Positions 29,401 through 38,033 of a stretch of 64,000 nucleotides of DNA are shown piece after piece. Location of the stretch: contig NC_037652.1 of the NCBI RefSeq assembly GCF_003254395.2, positions 5,729,001 through 5,793,000 of the forward strand, written 5' to 3'. Source of the stretch: Apis mellifera. Its lineage: Eukaryota; Arthropoda; Insecta; Hymenoptera; Apidae. Each line of letters opens with the position of its first letter. The first letter of the stretch is position 1. Below the pieces are notes generated by a model that was not told the DNA's origin, did no database searches, and saw only the letters and a program-made list of their open reading frames with translations. The position numbers and the translations under genes are program-made.

Positions 29401-29630
29401 ATAGAAAATTATTATATATTTATTATATACTTTATTATATATTTATCATGAATCAATAATTGAATATAATATATAATTTAAAGATTATGTATATCAATTA
29501 GTATAAATAATTTCACTTTATTTTTATTTTTATTGTATAAAAATTCATTAAATATACTTCTATTACATAAAATTATATATAAAATTCTTTTTCACACACA
29601 ACTTACCTGCCAGAGTGGACGTCCAGGCAT
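14486..29630 (-). CDS. Mp20: Muscle-specific protein 20 (calponin/transgelin family)
   Basis: This is an actin-associated muscle protein with one calponin-homology (CH) domain and one C-terminal calponin repeat. Five coding exons, 29607-29630, 22703-22784, 16492-16621, 14759-14879 and 14486-14677, join in frame to 182 residues, matching the family length of about 180. The CH domain spans roughly residues 15-130 and includes LCKLMNKLQP and YGVPDVDLFQ. The calponin repeat is GLQAGTNKGATQAGQNFG, and the protein ends RKILLGK as in Drosophila Mp20. The first exon encodes only MPGRPLWQ and is the least certain; an alternative first exon is possible. Introns 1 and 2 are 6.8 and 6.1 kb, unusually long here, and full of GC-richer islands. 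A paralogue lies antisense inside intron 1. Confidence 0.9.
15591..15650 (+). repeat. GC-rich inverted repeat, pair 1, right copy
   Basis: It lies in intron 3 of Mp20 and is homologous to 13191-13250 in opposite orientation. Shared blocks in order are AAAAGGG/AAAGGGG, GCGGAGTGGCCGC, GCGCATC, and CCCCACTA followed by TC. The pair encloses the last two Mp20 exons. There is no target duplication or transposase to mark it as a complete transposon. Confidence 0.75.
16080..16360. other. GC-richer island in Mp20 intron 3
   Basis: This island has a minus-strand TAGCCTGATA core at 16130-16139 and the block TGAGACAAC at 16160-16168, followed by TTTCGCGC. Both resemble blocks in the 31.9 and 33.9 kb elements. 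It also carries several inverted short words such as TCGAGAGT/ACTCTCGA (about 16252-16280). An open frame on the minus strand (16140-16337) has no recognisable motif and is not called a gene. Confidence 0.45.
16622..22702 (-). promoter_or_regulatory. Mp20 intron 2 with serial GC-richer islands
   Basis: The 6.1-kb intron alternates AT-only spacers with islands of about 150-600 bases at roughly 16850-17510, 18020-18200, 18620-19100, 19490-19620, 19940-20300, 20380-20520, 20930-21080, 21420-21720, 21960-22200 and 22430-22620. The islands repeatedly carry TATCCTGAT-like cores (18052, 19046, 20449, 20984, 22479). They also carry TGACGT half-sites, including a full palindromic TGACGTCA at 20034-20041 and TGACGTAAC at 22077. 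No island encodes a convincing exon. Muscle enhancers, a non-coding transcript, or relics of a repeat family are all possible. Confidence 0.45.
22785..24855 (-). other. Mp20 intron 1, promoter side of the nested gene
   Basis: AT-rich DNA with GC-richer islands at about 23080-23340, 23520-23660, 23930-24260 and 24570-24860. The last one runs up to the start codon of the nested myophilin-like gene and is the obvious candidate for its promoter and 5' UTR. Short open frames here have no protein-like features. Confidence 0.45.
24856..27284 (+). CDS. Myophilin-like calponin-family protein
   Basis: This is a second small calponin/transgelin-type actin-binding protein, encoded antisense inside Mp20 intron 1. 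Exons 24856-24861 (MP), 26600-26799, 26889-27009 and 27102-27284 join in frame to 169 residues. The CH domain (about residues 6-112) shows LKDGVILCKLINKLAPGS and EYGVPQEEIFQTADLFEKRN. The C-terminal calponin repeat is NLQMGYNKGASQAGHGGFG and the protein ends NTRHM. Its third exon is 121 bases, the same length and phases as the corresponding Mp20 exon (14759-14879), and its second exon corresponds to two Mp20 exons. The tiny first coding exon is inferred from ATGCCG followed by GTATGT. A start inside exon 2 would truncate the CH domain. Confidence 0.88.
27285..29606. other. AT-rich rest of Mp20 intron 1
   Basis: After the nested gene's stop the DNA is almost pure A and T, including tandem TGTTACATA words near 27620-27650. 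One slightly GC-richer patch lies at about 28680-28780. I see no gene. Confidence 0.5.
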
Positions 29631-29840
29631 GATGAATACTGTTTGCAAGTGCTCTTTTGTAATGCCAAAACGTTGAAGACGGTAAAGCTTAAGCAACTCA
29701 AGCTCAAAAAGTGTACGCTTCGGCCACCGTGCTGCGTATATATGCATGATAGGTATGCATTCGTGTTAGTGAATGTGGAGACGCTTCTATATATGGATCA
29801 CTTACTCACCACCCACCTTGGTACTCATCACATATGAATA
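29631..29840 (-). promoter_or_regulatory. Candidate Mp20 promoter and 5' UTR
   Basis: This GC-richer block lies directly upstream of the proposed Mp20 start codon (29630). On the minus strand it contains a TATATA word at about 29738-29743, some 110 bases before the ATG, compatible with a TATA box. A plus-strand open frame across it (29643-29837) has no motif and is dismissed. Confidence 0.4.
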
Positions 29841-30132
29841 TCTAAATATGATATTTTTTGAAAAATATGCTTCAAGAATCACGTAAATGTTATTTTTCAT
29901 TGATTAAAAATAATTTAATACACTTTTATAATTTCTTTTAAAATGTATTTTTTTACATATTCCTTTTTGAAAATTTTTTTTTTTACAATTCTATTTCGAT
30001 ACAAACATATAAAATTAAATAAATAATAAAAAACATAATAATAATTTGACATTCCATATAAAATATAGCTTTATTTTATAAATATTAGTCATATTTCCAT
30101 ATAGTATCTACGTAAAAACCACATATAACAAC

Positions 30133-30214
30133 GGTAGCGTGGCCGAGCGGTCTAAGGCGCTGGTTTAAGGCACCAGTCTCTTCGGAGGCGTGGGTTCGAA
30201 TCCCACCGCTGCCA
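30133..30214 (+). tRNA. tRNA-Leu (AAG)
   Basis: The 82-base gene folds into a class II tRNA. The acceptor stem GGTAGCG pairs with CGCTGCC (one G-U), the anticodon stem is CTGGT/ACCAG with loop TTAAGGC and anticodon AAG, followed by a long variable arm and a T arm with GGTTCGAATCC. A TTTT terminator follows within about 5 bases. It is probably functional. Confidence 0.96.
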
Positions 30215-31514
30215 TATTTTACTTTTGTTTTATTTTCCAATAATTTTATATCTTAAATTTATAGATTACATTTTTCCAATCTTTGCAAATCTACAATTAA
30301 TGAAAGATGACGATGAAGGAACTCTCTTGAAGATGCAATGAGTTGCGCCGGCACGCGGCACCATGATTCACACCTATTAGGAGACTAAATTATAAAAAGA
30401 GCTTTTCTATTTCTTTACCGTGAATAACAACACCTACGCTTTCTTTTATAAACTATATATTAACATGTTAATGAAATGGCTGTATATATTTGTCATACAT
30501 ATACTTTAAATAAATATTTAATTTACATATATACTTTCTTATATGTATTAATGAATATTTATGTTATAGAATAGAGTTATCATTCAATACATTTTTTTAT
30601 CTCATAATTTAATAATTTTCGTTCATATATAAACGAAAATAAAATAGTTAAATATTAATGTGTTAAATTTTTATAAATATAATTATAAATAAATGAAAAT
30701 TAATTATCTTCGAATGTTAATATCATGTAAGCATTTATTTCATTATTATTGAATAATAATTTAAAATATAAAAAAAGATAAAATAAATAGTATATGTATA
30801 AATTGAATATAATGAGAAGTAAAAGATTTTTTTTATGATTAAAATTATATTATGTCGATTCTACGATTTTCTATTTTACCGATGCAACAATTGGGACATG
30901 GTATGCTTCTAAATAATATGTTAGCCTAATAGATGTTTCATTCTGAAGATGCCACCACGAGCCACACCCTATGAATATACAAGATATTTCCATTCAATAT
31001 CATTCGTAATCTTTTAGGAAATATAATTTAAAAATTGCATAAATTTTAAAAATAATAGTCTTTATATTTTATATTTTAGCGTTTATATATTGCATATATT
31101 GCTTAAACAATTATTATTAAATAATTATTATTTAAAAAATTATTATTAAATATTAAAATATATTATTGAAATATATGTTGATATATGTTGTAAATTTTTT
31201 ATAAAATATATAAATATATAATAGTATTTATGATATACAAAAAAATCAACATTTATTTAATTCCTATTTATATTAAAATTAATCAAAAGTTATCAATTAA
31301 AATTAATAAAATAATTATCGATTTTAATTATACAAAGAACATATTAAATTTTTCAAAAATATGAATAAGAAACAAAAATTCTGATTTTTTTATTTACCTG
31401 AACAGAAAGAACTATTTATAGAACCATAAAAATCATAAATTTCTATATAATGCAGATTATTGATTTATATATATTTTATATTTATATTTATATTTAAATA
31501 AACATAACAAAAAA

Positions 31515-31586
31515 GACTCCGTGGCGCAACGGTAGCGCGTCTGACTCCAGATCAGAAGGTTGCGTGTTCAAATCACGTCGGGGTCA
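31515..31586 (+). tRNA. tRNA-Trp (CCA), copy 1
   Basis: The 72-base cloverleaf has acceptor GACTCCG/CGGGGTC, anticodon stem TCTGA/TCAGA, loop CTCCAGA and anticodon CCA. The internal B-box is GTTCAAATC. It is identical over its length to the copy at 34863. The first long T run downstream is about 25 bases away, which is weak for a Pol III terminator. Confidence 0.96.
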
Positions 31587-31884
31587 ATAACACGTGTGCA
31601 TCTTCTTTTTATTTCAATTTGTATTAAATATAAATTTCAGTTAAATTATTTTTAAATTCAGTTAAATTATTTTTCTTTCAATTTTTCTTATTTTAAGAAA
31701 ATATATAGTATCATGCAGATTTCAATATGCATTAAAATTTTTATTAAAGAAATTATAATAAAAAAAATATTAAATTTTTAAATTACAATAAAATATTTAC
31801 TAGCAATTAATCTAGTCATATTTTTTTGAAATTATTTCAAAATTATAAGAATTATAAAAACTATATGTACATATCATAGAAATA

Positions 31885-32050
31885 CAAATGTGATGCGTGC
31901 TCACATCCCGCACACAAGACACAAAATATTAGGATAACATAAATGAACTACTTTTCTCCTTTCTCGTATAGTTGAGCGACATTCGCGCGGGCTGTCTCAT
32001 TTATCCCCTTCTTAGATTAGGTTAACATGTTAGTCGAGGAAGGTATATTA
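31885..32050 (-). repeat. GC-rich dispersed element, pair 2, left copy
   Basis: Read on the minus strand, TGAGACAGCCCGCGCGAA is followed 89 bases on by CGGGATGTGAGCACGCAT (31893-31910). The copy at 33905-34055 has the same two blocks with 17/18 and 18/18 identity and 90-base spacing, on the opposite strand. Upstream, AACATGTTAACCTAAT aligns with the GCATGATATCCTGAT of the other copy. Confidence 0.8.
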
Positions 32051-32279
32051 GTGTAACTTACATATACTTTCTTTTTTTGTATATAAATACGCTTCGTTAT
32101 TCCCCAAAATCAATTATTTTCATAATAGTATTTAATAAATAATTGGTATGAAATATTTGTAAAAAAGCAATTTATTATAAATTATATATATGAAAACAAA
32201 ATATTTTTCAAGCTTAATAACTAAAATGACTAAAATAGACTTGTAAATATATCTATTTTATATATAAAAATTGTTATAT

Positions 32280-32281
<2 letters not shown>

Positions 32282-32325
<44 letters not shown>
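32282..32325. repeat. (TA)n microsatellite
   Basis: An uninterrupted TA dinucleotide tract of about 44 bases lies between the two copies of the GC-rich inverted pair. It is likely to be length-polymorphic. Confidence 0.95.
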
Positions 32326-32329
<4 letters not shown>

Positions 32330-33129
32330 TATTTTTATATTAAAATGATAATAAAAATATTTTAATATTTTCATATACAGGGAACGAAACAATCCAGAAA
32401 ATAATTGTTAATACATTATATTATATAACATAATTGTTAATTGTTATTATATTATATAACAAATAACTGTTACAAAGAACGAAAATTTCTATGTATATTG
32501 ATTTCAATTCTTATATCGGTCGTCATATCAGTCTTATGATCATTTTCTTTTACTTTTAATTCCTGATTTCTAATTTTTAATTTATTTCTAATCCTATATA
32601 AAATTATATCGAAAACTGTATATAAGTATTATTAATTACTAATTTAAGAATGTAATTTAAATTATTACAAAATAATTAATAAAATATAAATTATTACATT
32701 TATTATTATCATATTGAAATTGTATGAAATTTATAATATTGTATGTATATATATATATATATATAATATTATATTGAAATTTATAATAAAAATTTATGAT
32801 AAAAATTGATAAATTAAGTTATTACAATAAAAAAAATTTTTTTTTTAATTAATAATATAATTAATGAATATATAGTTGCATAATTCTTCAATGGTGATCA
32901 TTACTTATATTATTATATTACATTATTATATTTTATATATATAATATAATATTATTATTATTATTATATATTATTATTATCATATATTATATATTATATT
33001 AAGAAAAGGAAATTAATATCATAATACTTGAGCATCATATTAAAAATAATTTAAATATATATAATATATATACGTAATTATATATAAAAGTGTATAAAAA
33101 TATATGTCTATATATTATAATCCTCCAAT

Positions 33130-33310
33130 GAATTTTTAGTTAGCAGATAGAATGGACATAATCAACAATTTAACCGACCTATAAGTAGGAACGCAGGAAT
33201 TGTTGTAGGGTATTAAAACGATAGATAAAACTTCCACGTTTGTTATGTTAGCCGCTGATTGGAAAGACACAATTTTGAGGAAGAGCCGCATGGGCTTTAA
33301 GCACCTTTGT
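33130..33310. other. GC-richer island in the tRNA region
   Basis: This is an isolated block of about 180 bases in AT-only DNA. It contains ATGTTAGCCGCTGATTGG (about 33246-33263), reminiscent of the ATGTTAGCCTAAT block of a smaller island near 30919. No open frame or RNA fold is recognised. Confidence 0.4.
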
Positions 33311-33904
33311 GATATGACAATTCTTCACAATTTCTTTTCATTATTTATTAATTTGTTAATCCAATATGATAAAAAATTTAGATAAATCAATGGTTTCAAT
33401 ATATCTCTGATGACTTACTATTACTATTTTAAAATTTTACTTGACAATATATAATATCAGCGATCTAACCTTATTTGTATAGTGTATAATAAAATCATGG
33501 GACAGTAACATCGTTTTTCCCCAAAATTGGAATTAATAATGTTTCTTATTTATATATATATAATTAAAATTCTTCATAAAATATTTCTTCATTATATTTT
33601 ACAATCACAATATTTAATGATAATTTTACACTTCTTGCAAATGCAAATCTTATTAAACTTTCCCCTAAAATTAATGATTCAGAGTAATGATGGAGAATTT
33701 GTTTTCTTCATAGCTAAAGCTTGCAATAATAAGTAATATATAGAAACATATGTACACATATACATTTCTACATTTATACTAACGTTTCTATCGGTAGCGT
33801 TATGAAATTACTGTTGGCTGCATGCGTCCCTGTTGAAAAAATTCCTCACGGGCGAAAGTCAAGGTATGATGGAATATTGTAACAGCATATTGGTTAGAAA
33901 TGTT

Positions 33905-34055
33905 TCATGACTGCATGATATCCTGATACTAGGAGGGGCTTTGTGAGACAACCCGCGCGAAACTCTTTCCAACGTAGGGAGAAATGTAGCTTCCTAAGTC
34001 AATATGTTTTTCGGATAATTCGCGACTTGCATACGGGATGTGAGCACGCATTACG
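33905..34055 (+). repeat. GC-rich dispersed element, pair 2, right copy
   Basis: This is the plus-strand copy of the element at 31885-32050. TGAGACAACCCGCGCGAA lies at 33944-33961 and CGGGATGTGAGCACGCAT at 34034-34051. It begins with an exact TATCCTGATA core at 33919-33928. The 70-base middle is more diverged but alignable (CAAC, AGAAA and GTAG words in order). Confidence 0.8.
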
Positions 34056-34862
34056 TGGGTTTTACTAAACACATCAGAACCATGAAAATAAATTCCTCTT
34101 TTTTTAAACATTTTCATAAAAAAAGAAAAATATTATGAAAAGAAAAAAGAAAAATGTTATGTAAAAAATGAAAAATATAATTTTTTAAATTCTTCATAAA
34201 ATATTTCTTCATTATATTTTACAATCATGATATAATTACTAATAGTCTTTAAATCTACATATATATAAAACAGAAAAAATAATACATTTTAGTATTATAT
34301 ATTTTATTCATGTAATTATATAATTAATTATATTAATTTTATATTAATATATGATTTAATAAGAATAAAATAAATTAATTTTTTATTCATTTCATACGCT
34401 ATTTATTATTATATTGAATGATTTTTAATATAAATTGAATATGAATTATCAAAAACTACGAAAATAGATATTGTGTATATATGTGTATATGTATGTTTAT
34501 ATACATAATACGCATATATATACAAAAATGTAATATTTTAAAATTTCTTTTATATGATTATTGTAGATATATATTACTAAATTATGTAATACATTAAAAC
34601 AAATATTTTATGTTTATTATCGAATTATCAAATATGTCACATATTATTATTTAATATAATGAAAAAGAAAATTTAAAAGTTCAAATTATATTTTTATTAC
34701 ATTTAAAATAATAAAATTATTTAAAAAAAAATTGAAGAAAAAGGAAATGTTATAATGTTTTTTATCTTGTATATTACTAATATTTTATTAATTTATATTG
34801 TTTAAATAATGTATTTTTAACGATTTACTGTTAATAGAGGATAAATAAATCGATGTTTCAAA

Positions 34863-34934
34863 GACTCCGTGGCGCAACGGTAGCGCGTCTGACTCCAGAT
34901 CAGAAGGTTGCGTGTTCAAATCACGTCGGGGTCA
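34863..34934 (+). tRNA. tRNA-Trp (CCA), copy 2
   Basis: It is identical to the copy at 31515-31586, with anticodon CCA and complete arms. A TTTTTT run about 8 bases downstream is a good Pol III terminator. The flanks differ from copy 1, so only the tRNA body is conserved. Confidence 0.96.
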
Positions 34935-35379
34935 AAATACCTTTTTTATTATTTCTGCTAATAAATTATTAAATTAATAATTTATTTATAAAATAAGTTG
35001 AAAATTTTCTTATATCAAAATTATTTTTAAAGCTAATATTACTTTATATGTATATATATATTAAAAATACTACTTTTTTTAATTTATATATAAAAAATAT
35101 TAAGTAAATAAAAAAAATATAGAATTTTATGTTAATAATTAATTTTTAATTTCGTAATTTTAACATGTTTATTTAACATATGAGTACCATATAACTCGTT
35201 TTCAGAGAGATCTAGAACAAGAATAAGATATAATATAGAAAATATAAAACACAAAAATGTTTAAATATAATAAGTATATAATATAATTGTAATCATTTTA
35301 TAAATTAATTTTAAATTATAATTTTTATATACTAAATTTTAAAATTAAATTTATATTTTTATAATAAATAAGAATTGAA

Positions 35380-35461
35380 GCAGTCGTGGCCGAGTGGTTA
35401 AGGCGTCTGACTAGAAATCAGATTCCCTCTGGGAGCGTAGGTTCGAGTCCTACCGACTGCG
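35380..35461 (+). tRNA. tRNA-Ser (AGA)
   Basis: This is an 82-base class II tRNA. The acceptor stem GCAGTCG pairs perfectly with CGACTGC, discriminator G. The anticodon stem TCTGA/TCAGA encloses CTAGAAA with anticodon AGA. The long variable arm CCCTCTGGGAGC and the T loop GTTCGAGTCC are present. Confidence 0.96.
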
Positions 35462-35717
35462 TTGTTAAAATATATTTTTTTTATATTTTTATAAAATGAA
35501 ATATAACAATAAATAACTAAAATACATTCTTTATAAATTTTATTTTTAATTTAGAATCTTAACATTATTTTATTATATTTTTATTCATTTATTATATACT
35601 TATATCTAAAAAATGATCAAAAAGTAATTCAAAAATTATATGAAAAATATTTAATTATAATAATAAATATATAATATTCTTATTATTATTATATTTAATA
35701 ATAATGTAGTATACAAC

Positions 35718-35791
35718 GGCGCCGTGGCTTAGCTGGTTAAAGCGCCTGTCTAGTAAACAGGAGATCGGGGGTTCGAATCCCCCCGGGGCCT
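35718..35791 (+). tRNA. tRNA-Thr (AGT)
   Basis: The 74-base cloverleaf has anticodon stem CCTGT/ACAGG, loop CTAGTAA and anticodon AGT. The T stem is GGGGG/CCCCC around TTCGAAT. The acceptor stem GGCGCCG against CGGGGCC leaves a single G4-G69 mismatch, where insect Thr tRNAs usually keep a pair. A TTTT terminator follows directly. It is probably functional but slightly unusual. Confidence 0.92.
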
Positions 35792-36055
35792 TTTAAATGT
35801 TTAAATTTTTCTTTTAAATCTTGATAACAATATAATATTGCATAATAATTGCAAGATATACCTTTAAAATAAATATATTATAAGAGATGAAGAAATTAAA
35901 AAATTTAATATCATTTTAAATAGTAACTTTTTATTTAAGTAATATTTAAAACTATTCATTTTTTTATTATATTTATATAAATAAATAAATAAATAAAATA
36001 TGAAATATAACAAAAAAAATACAAAATTTAGCATTTTATAATATATTTATATATT

Positions 36056-36967
36056 TTAGAAATCAAATTTATAGCCATTTCCGGAAACTTTCACTCGTGC
36101 TACTAATGGTGCTGATGAATAAGCAACACCTAATAAATTTTGAGATTGTTGTTGCTGCTCTTGTTGCAACTGAATTTGTTCAGGATGAACCTATGAATGA
36201 TTAATATTAAATAAAAATTTTATATAAATTTAAATTAAACAAAAATCAAATAAATTCTATATAACATGCAATTTTAAGTAGCTTTTACATGCTGTTTTTA
36301 CTTGTGTATGAGACTGTGTAGCTTGGACATTTTCTTGAGATTGAGTTTGAGTTTGAGCTTGCCGTAATGAAAATAATTGCGCTAATTGTGTTTGATATGC
36401 ATTAGCTGGTGAATAGCCATGTATATGGGGTTGTTGAAATTGTTGTAACTGTTGATAATAAGCTACTGCATTAACTGGATCAACAGAAGCTTGATAAGGC
36501 AACGATGTAGGTGCAGAAGAAACAAAAGTAGGTGTAGTTGCATAGCCATGTGCGATAGGAAATACACCTGTGTAATAAATATAAGAATCAATTATATTTT
36601 GTAAAAATATGTAATATTTTGTAAATAGTACAAACCTAAACCAGAATTTTTATAAGCAAGAGCGTTAGCAATATTTGGTAAAACTTTTTGCGCTAACTGA
36701 AGATTTCCAATATTGGAACTAAATGATTGGTGTGAGTTAGGGCCATTAAAAGCAAAAGCTGTTTGTATTAAACCTGGTCTAATAAAGCTGAAAGACGCAT
36801 GCTGATCAGAAGTGCCAAGAACATTTGTTGGTTTTACACTTTGAATGGATGATTCGGCATATACCGAAAAAAACATAATATAAAAAAATATAATATATTT
36901 CTGAAAATAATAATTTTTATAAAATATGCAATTAAAATAGATTATAATTAGAAATACTTACCAACAT
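36056..36967 (-). CDS. Secreted Gln-rich protein, function unknown
   Basis: Four coding exons, 36962-36967 (ML), 36636-36900, 36302-36567 and 36056-36190, join in frame to 223 residues. The N-terminus MLKYIIFFYIMFFSVYAES is a clear signal peptide. The mature protein has no cysteines in the middle and no known domain. Residues from about 110 on are rich in Gln, Ala, Tyr and Ser (QQLQQFQQP, QTQTQSQ, QLQQEQQQQSQ) and the C-terminus is VSGNGYKFDF. The composition fits a cuticle, silk-like or extracellular matrix protein, but that is only inference. A TATA box and initiator upstream suggest strongly regulated expression. I recognise no family; it may be restricted to Hymenoptera. Confidence 0.8.
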
Positions 36968-37043
36968 CTTATAATTTATAAAAAATTTGAAAGTTTTTTT
37001 CTAAACAAATGACACTATTATCACTGATGAATATCAAACACAT

Positions 37044-37080
37044 TCTGACGTTAAAGTACTCTGTGGAGAGTTATATATCA
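37044..37080 (-). promoter_or_regulatory. TATA box and initiator of the secreted-protein gene
   Basis: On the minus strand TATATAA (37072-37078) is followed about 30 bases on by CGTCAGA (about 37044-37050), close to the arthropod TCAGT initiator. The spacing is right for a TATA-driven start some 80 bases upstream of the start codon at 36967. Confidence 0.6.
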
Positions 37081-38033
37081 CGAAAGCAGCTAAGTTGATA
37101 CGTGAGTAGCATCGCATCGATATATTTTCGCTACATACAATTACACTTTCTCCAAGATATCAAGATAACAATCCATGAATAACAATCATTCAATATAGTT
37201 TTTCTTTTATGATTAATCCAAATCATTAAAATATCATGCAATAATTAGATTTAAAAAAAATAAGTAAAATAAAAAGTATTTATAATTTTATATCGTTAAT
37301 AAAATTATTAATTATTGTACATAAAATTTTAATAAATATTTTGTATATTTTAAAATATATACAAGATTTTAAGTTAAATAATATTAAAACGAATAGACAT
37401 AAGACAATGAATTTTTGTTTAATTCGTTTATGATTGTGTAACATTGATGAAAGTTGCTTTCATTTGATTTAGAACTGATACACGCATGAGTTATTAATTG
37501 TAATCAGTTAATCGTGTATGGAATATTAAATAAATTATTTTACAGGCAGTGTTTTGATTTATTCATGTTTTGCACATATTTGGAAGCCTTATTTATTTTT
37601 TATTGTAAAACATTTTTAAATTTGTTTTGAAAATATTTTATACTCTTTTGTATTTAATAATTTGCTGTACTTTATATTACAAAATGTTCTTTTAAATTTT
37701 TATATAAACATTATATTGTGTTGTTATATAATATAATATCCAATAAAAAATTTGCAATACAAAGATATAATTGTCTATTTGTAATTTTAATTTTGATAGT
37801 ATTATACATGTTATAATAATAAAATTTTTATTGCTATGCATATTATAAAATTTTTGATAATAGTATTAATTCTTTTTCATTAAACAACCAATATTGTACA
37901 TACCTTAAATAGGTATATTTCTCAAAATACATTATTTCATTATATTTATAAATATTTCAATGATTTTAATATTGATAAATTTATTGATCATGATATAAAT
38001 TTGTGCGAAATGATTCTCTTTTATAATATTGTT

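Noticed and set aside
29643..29837. 64-codon plus-strand frame near the Mp20 first exon
   Set aside because: It overlaps the opposite-strand promoter region, has no motif and no upstream promoter signal.
32282..32325. Regular repeat, considered as an array or satellite
   Set aside because: It is a simple TA dinucleotide tract; no spacer-repeat organisation like a CRISPR array exists, and none is expected in an insect chromosome.
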